Source: Enterococcus ureasiticus (lineage in GTDB: Bacteria; Bacillota; Bacilli; Lactobacillales; Enterococcaceae). Taken from it: 64,000 nt of DNA. The translations under genes and the position numbers were made by a program. Numbering within the stretch: position 1 is the stretch's first letter; the number at the start of each line of letters is the position of its first letter. The notes under the pieces are model-generated. The model did no database searches. It worked only from the letters and a program-made list of their open reading frames with translations, and was not told the origin of the DNA. Of this stretch, positions 47,146 through 56,156 are shown one piece after another. The stretch covers positions 124,001-188,000 of the forward strand of contig NZ_MIJZ01000014.1 of assembly GCF_001730285.1 (NCBI RefSeq), in the 5' to 3' direction.

Positions 47146-47251
47146 CCGTCAGCTTTGACTGGCAACGGTTATTCTTAAAAAATAATTTAGTCTAGTTACC
47201 GTCTTAAACGGCTCTGTCGAAGAGGGTATGTTAGCGCATATCCTCTTTACG
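47138..47251 (-). ncRNA. Antitoxin RNA, antisense to the toxin mRNA 3' end
   Basis: The minus strand has an extended -10, TGCTATAAT (47258-47263 for the hexamer), then a hairpin AAGAGG-TATG (47219-47248). The transcript would end at the shared hairpin AATAACCGT/ACGGTTATT (47141-47173) followed by TTTTTT, overlapping the toxin stop region. This is the usual arrangement for this toxin family. Confidence 0.6.
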
Positions 47252-47410
47252 ATTTTTATTATAGCATAGAAATGAATAAGTTTATAGTTAGATTATCTTT
47301 ATTTTTATAATGATGTAAAATCAATCATAGGAAGAAAATTAATGAAAATACTTTAATTAGATTAAATCAAAAAATATTTTACACTCTCTTTTTTTAAATA
47401 TGCAAAAAAA

Positions 47411-47441
47411 CCGAGTATTAGATTTTACATCTAATACTCGG
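47411..47441. terminator. Terminator after the YjdM gene
   Basis: A perfect 13-bp stem CCGAGTATTAGAT/ATCTAATACTCGG. T-runs on the minus side (TTTTTTT) serve the YjdM gene; TAAAAATC follows on the other side. Confidence 0.8.
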
Positions 47442-47477
47442 TAAAAATCAATAACATAAAACAAATTTTTTTATCCT

Positions 47478-47822
47478 TTAATTCTTCTTTACAAACTCAG
47501 ATTTCAATTTCATCGGACCAAAGCCTTCTACTTTACAATCGATATTATGACCATCTGCTGCATCAACCACTAAACGAATACCTTTAACTTTCGTTCCTTG
47601 TTTGATTGCACCACTTGCCCCTTTGACTTTTAAATCTTTGATAACTGTCACATTATCACCATCAGCTAACACATTGCCATTTGAATCTTTGATGACAGAC
47701 GCTGTATCTTCTGCCGCATCTGTTGGTGACCATTCATGTCCGCATTCAGGACAAATCATCATGCCACGATCCTCGTAAGTGTATGTTGAGCCACATTCAG
47801 GGCAACTTGGTAAATTTTCCAT
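47478..47822 (-). CDS. YjdM/PhnA zinc-ribbon protein
   Basis: A 114-residue protein of the YjdM (PhnA) family. An N-terminal zinc ribbon ([22 protein letters not shown], ligands Cys at residues 7, 10, 24 and 27) is followed by a beta-rich KOW-like domain ([20 protein letters not shown]) ending [13 protein letters not shown]. Once named alkylphosphonate uptake protein, it is not a phosphonate enzyme; function unclear. Start follows the conserved N-terminus [11 protein letters not shown]. Single-gene transcript ended by terminator 47411-47441. Confidence 0.92.
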   Translation of the reverse strand: MENLPSCPECGSTYTYEDRGMMICPECGHEWSPTDAAEDTASVIKDSNGNVLADGDNVTVIKDLKVKGASGAIKQGTKVKGIRLVVDAADGHNIDCKVEGFGPMKLKSEFVKKN

Positions 47823-47936
47823 TTAGCTTAAACTCTCCTTCATTGTATCGTTCTCTTTTAAAGTGTTATCACTTCATTCTATCGCACTTCTAAACGAAAG
47901 AAAAGAATTATTATATTTACAATTAGTGAAGTAAAT

Positions 47937-48782
47937 CTATTTATTTTCTTTTCCTTTCTCTACATAAGAAAGGTCATTCACACTATCGATTGTATATTTC
48001 CCATCTTTATACGTTACTTTTGACACACTAGCATTTTTCAATCCGCCATCTGGTAAATCTGCATTTGCATCTAATTCACCTAACAAAGTAATAATACTCA
48101 TTCCGTGAGAAACAAGCAACACATTATTCGCACCTTCTTTTTGCGCATCCTTCACAATATCATCCAAACCTGCAGTTAAACGAGTCACGATCGTTTTGCT
48201 ATCTTCGGCAGGCCAGTTCACACCTTTTTCAACATTTTTCTTATCCAAATCTGATAAAATATCGGCAAATTCGATGATTCCTTTATAGAAACCAACTTCT
48301 TTCATCCAATCATTATATTCCTCATATGTTTGTCCTTTTTCTTTAGCAACAGCCGTTAGCATTTCTTCATTCATCAAGCCTTCATACGTACCAAAATTAT
48401 ATTCTCTTAAACGTTTATCCTTCGTCATTTCTTTGGTTAATTTTTCTTGACCGTTATTTTGCAAGACTAGTTCAGCCGTTTCGATTGCACGTCCACTGTC
48501 ACTAGTCACAACCTTATCAAATTTGACATCAGATAATCCTTTACCCAATTGCTCTGCTACTTCAACGCCTGCTGGGGTCAATGGTGCATCGATCCAACCT
48601 TGTGAACGGTCCACCGTATTCAACATCGTTTTACCATGACGCGCAAGGTAAATCACTACTTCTGAATTATCTTTCTCTTTTGTATCAGCTTTCTTTTCTT
48701 CTTTAGCCGTTCCATTACTACATCCTACTAAAACCATTGACAATAATACCACACCAACAAACATCTTTTTCAATTTCATCAT
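47937..48782 (-). CDS. Histidine phosphatase family lipoprotein
   Basis: A 281-residue exported lipoprotein with signal peptide and lipobox MVLVGCSNG (Cys 21). The phosphoglycerate-mutase-like domain has the catalytic RHG motif in YLARHGKTMLN near 52, the second basic site DRSQGWIDAPLTPAG near 61, SDSGRAIETAE near 95 and LLVSHGMSIITLLG near 226. It probably acts as an extracellular phosphatase; the substrate is unknown. GGAGGAG precedes two adjacent ATG codons; the first is used. Confidence 0.88.
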   Translation of the reverse strand: MMKLKKMFVGVVLLSMVLVGCSNGTAKEEKKADTKEKDNSEVVIYLARHGKTMLNTVDRSQGWIDAPLTPAGVEVAEQLGKGLSDVKFDKVVTSDSGRAIETAELVLQNNGQEKLTKEMTKDKRLREYNFGTYEGLMNEEMLTAVAKEKGQTYEEYNDWMKEVGFYKGIIEFADILSDLDKKNVEKGVNWPAEDSKTIVTRLTAGLDDIVKDAQKEGANNVLLVSHGMSIITLLGELDANADLPDGGLKNASVSKVTYKDGKYTIDSVNDLSYVEKGKENK

Positions 48783-48858
48783 TTTTTCTCCTCCATGCTA
48801 TTCCTTATTTTTAGTTAAATGATGCTTGGATACTTTTGTCTATTAGAAAAAAGAAAAG

Positions 48859-48900
48859 ACCCAACTACACCAAATAAAGTTATTTGGTACAATCAGGTTT
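48859..48900 (-). terminator. Intrinsic terminator after nrnA
   Basis: ACCAAATAA/TTATTTGGT nested in ACCTGATT-AGTTGGGT, followed by TTTTCTTTTTT on the minus strand. Confidence 0.6.
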
Positions 48901-48983
48901 AGCTTGTTATAAACAATCACTATCCGCTATTTAACTAGCTTTAGTATAACGGATGCCGCACTAAATGTAAATGTTTTCATTCT

Positions 48984-49934
48984 CTATTTTTTATATTCTT
49001 TGCACAACTGCTTAATTTCAGAGTAGATTTCATTGATCTCTTCTGGATTTTTAGCATTCGCTCCACTAGCCAGAGGATGTCCACCACCATGATGCTTCTT
49101 AGCCAGCTCATTGATCACAGGTCCTTTTGAGCGTAAACGTACTCGGTAATAGCCTTCAGGTTGTTCTACAAAAATTCCCCATGCTAAAACTTCGTCAATC
49201 ACACCTGGTAAAGATACAATCGAAGCCGTCTCTGAATCCACAATCCCATATTCATCAAGTAATGTCTGAGGCAGTATAACTTTTGCTGCACCATGTCCGT
49301 CTACTTCAATATTTTGATACACATATCCTGCTAATTTTGCGACACTCATCGGAATTTGCTCTAATTCACGATTTAATTCAGCCGCATTAAAGTCATACGC
49401 CATCAGTTCAGCGGCAACTTCTAAAGTATGCGGTGTTGTTGATGGATATAAAAATCTACCTGTATCCCCAATAATTCCAGCATAAAGCAGACGAGCCGCA
49501 TTGTTATTCATGATCAATTCCTCTTGATTTAAATGATAGAAATCAGCGATGATCTCGCTACAGCTGCTCGCTTTTGGATTGACCCAGACTAAGTCCCCAT
49601 AAGGATCATCGTTAGGATGATGATCGATTTTGATCAATTCAGCACCTAAATTGTAACGATCATCACTGATTCTAGGAGAATTAGCCGTATCTGTCACGAT
49701 AACTAAAGCATTTTGATACGCTTCATCAGACACTTCATCCATTTCCGCTAAAAATTCTAACCCTTCAACGGGACCACCTGCTTGATAAATTTTTTTCTCT
49801 GGAAAACTCTCTCTCAAAATCTCTGCTAAACCAACTTGTGAACCGATCGCATCTGGATCAGGTCGTTGATGACGATGAATAATGATCGTTTGATACGCTT
49901 TGATTTTTGTTAAAATTTCTGTTACAACATCCAT
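48984..49934 (-). CDS. nrnA: Bifunctional oligoribonuclease/PAP phosphatase (NrnA-like)
   Basis: A 316-residue DHH-DHHA1 phosphoesterase. Manganese motifs: IIHRHQRPDPDAIGSQVGLA near residue 17, VTDTANSPRISD near 80, KIDHHPNDDPYGD near 102; DHHA1 substrate motif HHGGGHPLASGAN near 285. In B. subtilis NrnA (YtqI) degrades nanoRNA and 3'-phosphoadenosine-5'-phosphate. The ATG at 49934 has GGAGG ten bases upstream and is 14 bases after ytoI, so the pair is one operon (ytoI-nrnA, as in Bacillus). Confidence 0.9.
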   Translation of the reverse strand: MDVVTEILTKIKAYQTIIIHRHQRPDPDAIGSQVGLAEILRESFPEKKIYQAGGPVEGLEFLAEMDEVSDEAYQNALVIVTDTANSPRISDDRYNLGAELIKIDHHPNDDPYGDLVWVNPKASSCSEIIADFYHLNQEELIMNNNAARLLYAGIIGDTGRFLYPSTTPHTLEVAAELMAYDFNAAELNRELEQIPMSVAKLAGYVYQNIEVDGHGAAKVILPQTLLDEYGIVDSETASIVSLPGVIDEVLAWGIFVEQPEGYYRVRLRSKGPVINELAKKHHGGGHPLASGANAKNPEEINEIYSEIKQLCKEYKK

Positions 49935-49948
49935 ATTTTTACTTCCTC

Positions 49949-51271
49949 CTAAGTCCGCTCCATCACTTGGCAAACAACGATTGCTTTAGCCACTAGAGCA
50001 TTCTCTAAATAAACTTCGATATCCAATTTAGCTGAACGACGGCCGATTTCTAAGACTCTTGGACGAATATCCAGTTCACTTTCTAATTGAATCAGGCGCA
50101 GATAATGTAAACTCATTTGTTCGATCAGCACATTTCTTCTTTGATTGGTGATCATCGTGCGCTGTGTCACATTTGAGATGATTTCACTTAACACCCCAAA
50201 AGATATCGTCCCTACACTGTTGACCATTTGAGGTGTGACAGAGAATTTAAACTGCGGTTCACCTGCTTTACTCACCTCTTCGACAGGCATTACTTCACCA
50301 GAAATTTGGTCTGAAATCGTATCCGCAATTTGTGGCTGCCGCTGAACTAGCTGCATCGCCTTCATTACATCCTGTCTGGAAACAAAACCAACTAAAGATA
50401 AATCATCTTCAACAACTGGCATTACTTCCAGCCCATCCCAAATCATTTGATGGCTAACACTGGCTACACTCATCATTTTTTTCACAACGATTGGATCTTT
50501 TGTCATGACCTTATCCATCGTCAAGGTTTCCGTTTTGCCTAAAACATCTTTAGCTGTAACAATTCCCACTAAACGCAGGCTTTTATTCACTACAGGAAAA
50601 CGAGAATGATGTGTTTTTTCAGAAAGTTTTTGATAGTCTGCAATTGTATTAGTTGAGAATAGATAATTCGTTTTTTCTAAAGTTGTGTAAATATCGCTGA
50701 CAAGCATGATATCTTTTTTGATTAATTGATCGCTTAACGCTCGATTGATCATTGTGGCTACTGTAAATGTATCATATGTTGTTCTTAATACCGGCATGTC
50801 TAATTCATCTGCCAGCTCAGCGATTTCGACTTCTGTATCAAATCCACCAGTAATCAAAACAGCAGCCCCATTTTCTAAGGCTAATTTCTGAACACCTTGC
50901 CGATTCCCAACAATCATCAATGATCCTGGCGTGATGTAGCGCGTCATTGCTTTTTCAGTCATCGCACCGATTACAAACTTATTTAAGACCTTATCTAAAC
51001 CGGCTGACCCACCTAAAACATCCCCTTCAATGATCCGAACCACTTCACCAAAAGTCAATTTTTCAATATGTTTTTTTAATTTCCGTTCGATCCGAATAGT
51101 TCCCACACGCTGAATCGTTGAAACCAGTCCAATATTTTCAGCATCTTTGATCGCTCGATAAGCAGTCCCTTCGCTGACACCAAGATTTTTGGCAATACTT
51201 CTAACAGAGATACGATCCCCAATTGGCAATCCTTCAATATACTTTAATATTTGATCATGTTTCGTAGCCAT
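49949..51271 (-). CDS. ytoI: YtoI-like regulator with HTH, DRTGG, CBS and hotdog domains
   Basis: A 440-residue protein with the YtoI domain order. N-terminal winged helix RISVRSIAKNLGVSEGTAYR (near 20-40); DRTGG-type domain (about 75-190, GGSAGLDKVLNKFVIGAMTE and AAVLITGGFDTEVEIAELA); two CBS repeats (about 195-310, VVNKSLRLVGIVTAKDVLG, MPVVEDDLSLVGFVSRQDVM); C-terminal hotdog thioesterase-like domain (about 335-440). It probably binds an adenine nucleotide. GGAGG lies before the ATG, directly after a structured repeat (51285-51415) that forms its 5' leader. Confidence 0.88.
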   Translation of the reverse strand: MATKHDQILKYIEGLPIGDRISVRSIAKNLGVSEGTAYRAIKDAENIGLVSTIQRVGTIRIERKLKKHIEKLTFGEVVRIIEGDVLGGSAGLDKVLNKFVIGAMTEKAMTRYITPGSLMIVGNRQGVQKLALENGAAVLITGGFDTEVEIAELADELDMPVLRTTYDTFTVATMINRALSDQLIKKDIMLVSDIYTTLEKTNYLFSTNTIADYQKLSEKTHHSRFPVVNKSLRLVGIVTAKDVLGKTETLTMDKVMTKDPIVVKKMMSVASVSHQMIWDGLEVMPVVEDDLSLVGFVSRQDVMKAMQLVQRQPQIADTISDQISGEVMPVEEVSKAGEPQFKFSVTPQMVNSVGTISFGVLSEIISNVTQRTMITNQRRNVLIEQMSLHYLRLIQLESELDIRPRVLEIGRRSAKLDIEVYLENALVAKAIVVCQVMERT

Positions 51272-51284
51272 AATATCCTCCTTA

Positions 51285-51477
51285 TTTTAAAAGCTGAACG
51301 AGCTCGTTCTGTCTCGACTGGAAAATAGGGAAAAATGACTGAGATGCTTTTTGTCTCATTCAGTTTTTATCTTTTTCCTGAGAGACTAGCTCGTGAAGCT
51401 AGATAGTTTTAAAAGCTGATCTAGCTCGTTCTGTCTTTTCCCCGAAAGGCTCATTTCTTAAGCCAGATTAAAAATCT
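51285..51477 (-). repeat. Structured leader repeat before ytoI (copy 1 plus partial copy)
   Basis: Along the ytoI mRNA, 51415 to 51285 reads as hairpin CTAGCTTCACGAGCTAG, then GGAAAAAGATAAAA, an apical hairpin TGAATGAGA/TCTCAGTCA, TTTTCCCTATTTTCC, GAACGAGCTCGTTC and GCTTTTAAAATAAGGAGGA into the ribosome site. A copy with a different apical stem lies at 56377-56506. A truncated copy adjoins at 51407-51477. The rest of the gap to 51897 holds an AT-rich stretch without recognised signals. Confidence 0.65.
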
Positions 51478-51897
51478 ATGTTCATAAGTGTCTATACATC
51501 TGTTCTACTTTCATTCATGATTAAACAAGTGTAATTTTTATAAAAATCAGTAGCTTTGTTTTTTTAGTAAGTAATCTGTTTTAATTCACTCTGAGTCGAC
51601 TTTGAAACAGATACAACTTCCTTATTTATTGACTTCTTTTAAAAAGTATAACAAAAAATTCTATATTTTAGTACAGTTTTTCTTCTTTTATTGTAACAGA
51701 AGTTAAAAATAAACAAACATAATTTTCTTTCTCTTTGTGATCACTCTCATAAAATTTCGTAAATTCATTCATCATCTAATTTTTTGAGGGAAAAATAAGT
51801 TCTTTCCAATTATTTTCATTATTTTTTCACTGACATTTTTTCAAAAAAAGGAGTATGATAAGAACGGATTGTTTACAATTTTTAAGGAGATGACTAG

Positions 51898-53334
51898 ATG
51901 GAATCAGTGAATAATTTTCAAGAAAACCCTATTGTACAAAAAAATCGCTGGTGGATTTTGGTTTCAGTGGCAATGTTTACCTTTATGTCCACTTTAGATG
52001 CCAGTATCGTCAATATAGCGTTGCCGACAATTTCCAAAGATATGAATGTACCGATGAATCAATCAGAATGGATCGTTTCAATTTATTTGATGATTGTCTG
52101 TGCTTGTTTGTTACTTTTTGGGAAAATCGGGGATAGCTTTGGCAAAATCAAAGTATATCGGATCGGAACCGTAGTCTTTACGTTAGGCTCATTATTGTGT
52201 GGATTTAATCATTCGTTAGGCTTTCTTTTGTTTGCGCGGATCGTTCAAGGAATTGGTTCAAGTATGACGATGGCTGCAAATTCTGGGATCATTACAGAAG
52301 TTTTTCCGTTTAAAGAACGCGGTCGAGCATTAGGTTCGATCGGAGCTTTCGTTTCTCTAGGGTCAATTGCAGGACCCGGAATCGGTGGCTTGATTCTTTC
52401 TCAATTTTCATGGCCTTATATTTTCTGGATCAATGTTCCAGTTGGGATCATCACGATTTTGATTGGCGAGAAATTCTTACCAAAAGATATTACCAAAAGT
52501 GGCAAAAAAGTTGATATACTTGGATTTATTTTGTTTGCTGTTTTTATTATGACGTTCTTTGGCGGTATCTTTATTGGTCAGGAAATCGGCTTTAATGCTG
52601 CTTTATCAGTGGTATTATTTGTTCTTGCAGTCCTTTCATTCATCATTTTCATTAGAGTAGAAAAACGTGTCAGTCAACCTTTGATCGCCTTTTCGATTTT
52701 TAAAAACAAAGTCTTTACGATGAGCTTGATCACAGCTGTGTTGATTTTTTCATCTAATTTCTTTGTCAATGTTGTGATACCATTTTATTTGCAAAATGCA
52801 CGTGGTTTACCCGCAAGTAAAGCAGGATTGTTAATGATGGTCTTTCCTTTATTGATGGTAGTTGGTGCTCCTATCAGCGGTTTTTTAACGGATAAGATCG
52901 GTACAAAGCTTTTAACTTTTTCTGGATTGATTTTATTATCGATCACGTCTTTAATGTATATGTTTTTAAATCAAGGTACTCCGCTTTGGTACTATATCTT
53001 GGCGACTGGCATTATGGGATTAGGCAATGCACTTTTCCAATCGCCTAATAACACGACTGTTATGAGTAGTGTTTCAAAAGAGGATCTAGGTGTTGCTGGA
53101 AGCATGAACTCGTTTGCACGTAACTTAGGCATGGTTTTAGGAATTGCGTTAGCTACAACAATTTTGTATAACGCAATGAGCGCCGTTTATGGTCAACGTG
53201 TGACGACGTTTATCAGTGAACGTCCTGATATCTTTATCTTTGGGATGAGAATCACTTTCTTAGGTTCCTTTATTTTATGTTTAACGGCATTAGGTTTAAC
53301 TTTATTCCGTTCATTAAAAGCTGGAAAAAGATAG
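51898..53334 (+). CDS. MFS multidrug transporter, 14-TM DHA2 type
   Basis: A 478-residue proton-driven efflux pump of the EmrB/QacA family with about 14 helices. Signature motif D1 in FMSTLDASIVNIALPTISKD (helix 1), motif A GKIGDSFGKIKVYRIG near 80, motif C in GSIAGPGIGGLILSQFSW near 160. Substrates are typically lipophilic drugs or cations; not determined here. GGAG is eight bases before the ATG. It is preceded by a 480-base AT-rich region without a recognised regulator gene and ends at terminator 53342-53389. Confidence 0.9.
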   Translation: MESVNNFQENPIVQKNRWWILVSVAMFTFMSTLDASIVNIALPTISKDMNVPMNQSEWIVSIYLMIVCACLLLFGKIGDSFGKIKVYRIGTVVFTLGSLLCGFNHSLGFLLFARIVQGIGSSMTMAANSGIITEVFPFKERGRALGSIGAFVSLGSIAGPGIGGLILSQFSWPYIFWINVPVGIITILIGEKFLPKDITKSGKKVDILGFILFAVFIMTFFGGIFIGQEIGFNAALSVVLFVLAVLSFIIFIRVEKRVSQPLIAFSIFKNKVFTMSLITAVLIFSSNFFVNVVIPFYLQNARGLPASKAGLLMMVFPLLMVVGAPISGFLTDKIGTKLLTFSGLILLSITSLMYMFLNQGTPLWYYILATGIMGLGNALFQSPNNTTVMSSVSKEDLGVAGSMNSFARNLGMVLGIALATTILYNAMSAVYGQRVTTFISERPDIFIFGMRITFLGSFILCLTALGLTLFRSLKAGKR

Positions 53335-53341
53335 GCAGACT

Positions 53342-53389
53342 AAAAAAATGAAACTGGTCAGGTAAATCTGATTTCAGTTTCATTTTTTT
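53342..53389. terminator. Bidirectional terminator
   Basis: AAAAAATGAAACTG pairs with CAGTTTCATTTTTT between the convergent MFS and holin genes; T-runs on both strands. Confidence 0.85.
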
Positions 53390-53413
53390 CAATAGATATA
53401 AAATCGCTTGGAA

Positions 53414-53803
53414 CTACTCATCTTCTTTTCCGTTTTTGATACTCTTGATAAAATCCTCAAATAGTTCGGTTCCGATTCCCATTTTTTTATAATTTTCAAG
53501 AATCGACTTTAACTCCATTAGCAGATAGCCAACGTATAAAACATAAATCAACCCAACCCCTGCTCCACCTGGAATCAATGGTGCTAAAGGAATAAAAAAC
53601 ATCAACAGCACCATACTTGCTACTTTTCTCAAAATTCCATTGATACCTACTTTACTTAAAAAGTTAATTTTTGGATTGATTTTTGCAGCCAAACTACCGC
53701 TTAAAAAATCGATGATCATTGCGACACAAATCAATGTTAAAACGTAAATTGCTTTGTGATCTGCATCTACTAAAAAACGATCTAAATACTCAAACATCTT
53801 CAT
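53414..53803 (-). CDS. Phage holin family protein
   Basis: A 129-residue membrane protein of the toxin-secretion/phage-lysis holin family (pfam Phage_holin_4 type). Helices lie at AIYVLTLICVAMIIDFLSGS, VASMVLLMFFIPLAPLIPGG and GLIYVLYVGYLLMELKSILE; the conserved NYKKMGIG...FEDF near 105 follows. The ATG at 53803 has AAAGGTGG about five bases upstream; a GTG at 53812 overlaps that site. No endolysin gene is adjacent, so it appears to be a phage remnant. Confidence 0.82.
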   Translation of the reverse strand: MKMFEYLDRFLVDADHKAIYVLTLICVAMIIDFLSGSLAAKINPKINFLSKVGINGILRKVASMVLLMFFIPLAPLIPGGAGVGLIYVLYVGYLLMELKSILENYKKMGIGTELFEDFIKSIKNGKEDE

Positions 53804-53976
53804 AATTACCACCTTTTTTTCATTATTTACTTCAATTTATCGTTGCTTTTTAAAGAGATCCGATAGTTCAAACTAAATGACTTTTCTCGTTATTTGACCA
53901 TTGTTTAACTAGCGGTATACCAATAGTTTACTCGATTTCTCTCTACTTAAACTGGCATATTTCTCCCATAATAATG

Positions 53977-54396
53977 TCATTTTTCTATCAATAGTTTCCC
54001 ACTCTCATAAGACTCTGCAAATCGTATCATTGCCTTATCTAGCTCTCGATAAAACTTACTTTCACTCATATGATGTTTCATATAAATCGCGATATTTGTT
54101 GTAAAATTGCGGTCCATATACTTATCGTATAACAGCTGTCTATCATACTCATCCAATTGATTCATGGCTTCTGTAATCTTGGATAGCTCAACTTCAGCAA
54201 GATATTTACGCTCAATTACTTTATCAGCTTTACGAGAAAATTCCCCATTAGTGCTTTTCATTTCAAATGTATACGCAGCCGTTACGTTAGGTGAATGTTT
54301 CTCTCCAGCGATTCTTACTAAAGAACGATACGTATTTAATAAATCATGAACCTTTTTTTTCGTTTTCTTTCGATCAATTTCAGGGAATAATAACAT
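53977..54396 (-). CDS. ArpU-family phage late-gene regulator
   Basis: A 139-residue protein of the ArpU family, putative activators of phage packaging or lysis genes. FPEIDRKKTKKKVHDLLNTY at the start, LDEYDRQLLYDKYMDRNFTT near 82 and MSESKFYRELDKAMIRFAES near 110 form a sigma-like HTH region. GGAGAGG precedes the ATG. The holin gene lies 170 bases downstream in the same direction. Together they look like the end of a late phage module without the structural genes. Confidence 0.82.
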   Translation of the reverse strand: MLLFPEIDRKKTKKKVHDLLNTYRSLVRIAGEKHSPNVTAAYTFEMKSTNGEFSRKADKVIERKYLAEVELSKITEAMNQLDEYDRQLLYDKYMDRNFTTNIAIYMKHHMSESKFYRELDKAMIRFAESYESGKLLIEK

Positions 54397-54729
54397 CTTT
54401 TATCCTCTCCTTTATCTATTAGTCTGGCTTTCAATATTTAACGATTGTTACGATTGAAGTGTTAATACAATTTCCTTGTCTTTGCAGCAAAGCAATAGCT
54501 CAGCAAAATAATGGCTCTTGATTTTTAAATAGTAGTGATTTTTTTAATTCCTTTCTCTTTATTACTTCTCGTTTAGTGAATTAGCTAATATATAATAAAA
54601 TCATTGACTTGAATTAGCATTTACGCTATTATATAAGTATAGTTAAATAAGCTCTATTCTACTTCCGTCGCTTTCTCATTTAAGAGATTAACTGCTAGAA
54701 TGGCTTTGCCTAACTATTTACTGATAAAT

Positions 54730-54793
54730 TAGCTTATAAGAACATTTTAATAGTTTAAAAGCTAATTGTCAATAAAAAATAGCTTAAAAGCTA
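54730..54793 (-). promoter_or_regulatory. Minus-strand promoter embedded in repressor operators
   Basis: TTGACA (54767-54772), a 17-base spacer and TAAAAT (54744-54749) point away from the HTH gene. Three related sites flank and fill it: TAGCTTAAAAGCTA (54780-54793), TAGTTTAAAAGCTA (54751-54764) and TAGCTTATAAGAAC (54730-54743); a fourth half-like site is at 54805-54818. These are likely operators of the adjacent HTH repressor. In the 430-base gap 54397-54830 I found no intact gene for this promoter to serve before arpU. Confidence 0.65.
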
Positions 54794-54830
54794 ATGTTTT
54801 TTTCATTAAGCTTATGAAAGGTTGAAAAAC

Positions 54831-55208
54831 ATGAGTTTAACTTACAGAATTAAAGAGCTGGCTGACAAGAAAAAAGTTACTTTTGCTGAAATCGAACGCA
54901 ATACAGGTATTTCTAATGGACAAATTCGGCGTTGGGATACTTCTTCTCCCAAAATAGAAAATATCCAAAAAGTAGCTGATTACTTTGACGTTTCTACCGA
55001 TTACTTATTAGGAAGATCAGCTGTACCTTCCATTAAAGAAACGGCTCAAGAAGAAAATCTTTCATCTCAAATTATGTTTCGGATGAACACAGAAGGCTTA
55101 TCTGAAAATGAAGTAGACGAATTGAAAGATGAAGTGGATCGTTTTCTTCGTTTTAGGAGATCTGAAATTGAACGTGAACGAGAATTAAAACAAGACGACA
55201 AGGCGTGA
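54831..55208 (+). CDS. Phage-type HTH repressor
   Basis: A 125-residue regulator. The N-terminal Cro/cI helix-turn-helix (SLTYRIKELADKKKVTFAEI then GISNGQIRRWDTSSPKIENIQ) ends with the typical VADYFDVSTDYLLGRSA near 55. A short acidic helical C-terminus (NEVDELKDEVDRFLRFRRSE) probably dimerises. The ATG has AAAGG nine bases upstream. It is five bases before the ImmA/IrrE protease gene, the usual repressor/anti-repressor pair in which DNA damage triggers cleavage of the repressor. Confidence 0.85.
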   Translation: MSLTYRIKELADKKKVTFAEIERNTGISNGQIRRWDTSSPKIENIQKVADYFDVSTDYLLGRSAVPSIKETAQEENLSSQIMFRMNTEGLSENEVDELKDEVDRFLRFRRSEIERERELKQDDKA

Positions 55209-55212
55209 TTGG

Positions 55213-55890
55213 ATGACAGAGCAAATTGATGAATATCTTAGTTTTTCGGATAAAATAAACGATTATATCTCAGCGTTGATGGTCGCAAATAATATCGGTT
55301 ATGAAAATTACGACTGTTCCTATCTTTGGGATTTCGTAAAATCTAAGGGAGTTTCAATGCGCAGTTTTCCTTTCGATGGCGTGGCAAGAGATCGTATTTC
55401 TGGTATGATCGTTAAAGACTCTTTAGAGACAACGATTGGTTATAATCAAAACATGAGTGAAAAAAGAAAGAATTTTACGATCAGTCATGAGATCACTCAC
55501 TATTTGTTTCATATGACTGAAAATGATACGATTTTTACTGATACAGATTGCAGTCTGCGATATTCATATAATGAAGTCCTTCATGAATTTCAGGCGAATA
55601 TTGGTGCTTCTGCGATTCTTGTGCCGGATGTCGTTTTCTTTCGCTTTTTGAAAGAAGGATGGAATTTATCCCAATTGTCGAACCATTTTGGGATATCAGA
55701 AAGTGCCCTTTATGTCCGTTTGATTCATACGATGCAGGCTAATTTTGGTGTTTCTTATATCGCAGCTAAAACGAATGCAGATGCTATTCGGTATAAATTT
55801 AGCGGTAAAGGGCATCATGCGGCTGTTGAGCTTGGAACTAATTTAGAGGCACGGTTGTTTCGAACGAATCGGTTTATCGAAGCGTTGTGA
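55213..55890 (+). CDS. ImmA/IrrE-family metallopeptidase
   Basis: A 225-residue zinc endopeptidase of the ImmA/IrrE family with the HEXXH site in FTISHEITHYLFHM near residue 93 and a downstream Glu in EFQANIGASAILVP near 131. A C-terminal HTH-like segment (SQLSNHFGISESALYVRLIH) is usual for ImmA. It likely cleaves the HTH repressor encoded immediately upstream. A terminator follows at 55902-55953. Confidence 0.88.
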   Translation: MTEQIDEYLSFSDKINDYISALMVANNIGYENYDCSYLWDFVKSKGVSMRSFPFDGVARDRISGMIVKDSLETTIGYNQNMSEKRKNFTISHEITHYLFHMTENDTIFTDTDCSLRYSYNEVLHEFQANIGASAILVPDVVFFRFLKEGWNLSQLSNHFGISESALYVRLIHTMQANFGVSYIAAKTNADAIRYKFSGKGHHAAVELGTNLEARLFRTNRFIEAL

Positions 55891-55901
55891 TAGAAATATA
55901 G

Positions 55902-55953
55902 AAAGTGAAACTAAAATCAGGTATTTACTGACGATAGTTTCACTCTCTTTTTT
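55902..55953 (+). terminator. Intrinsic terminator after the ImmA gene
   Basis: AGTGAAACT pairs with AGTTTCACT, followed by CTCTTTTTT. Confidence 0.75.
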
Positions 55954-55981
55954 ATTTAATTAGCGATTTTTGCACAAAAAA

Positions 55982-56006
55982 CCACCACGACCGTCGTCTA
56001 TGGTGG
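55982..56006 (-). terminator. Minus-strand terminator without a known gene
   Basis: CCACCA/TGGTGG with an inner GACGACGGTC loop stem, followed by TTTTTT on the minus strand. No minus-strand gene lies just upstream (56007-56376). Confidence 0.45.
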
Positions 56007-56136
56007 AAATGAAGGTTGTTATTTACTCTTGGTAGGAGTAAGTATGAAAAACCAATTCGGGATAATTGGCATGAAGACATATTAGCATCTCTATTTAAAA
56101 TAAAAATGAACCCCTATTTTGTATTTCATAAAAAAA

Positions 56137-56156
56137 CTATGAGGAATTACTCATAG
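56137..56156 (-). terminator. Second orphan minus-strand terminator
   Basis: CTATGAG/CTCATAG with a 6-base loop and TTTTTTT on the minus strand. No gene was found in 56007-56376; it could end a small RNA read from about 56300. Confidence 0.45.
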
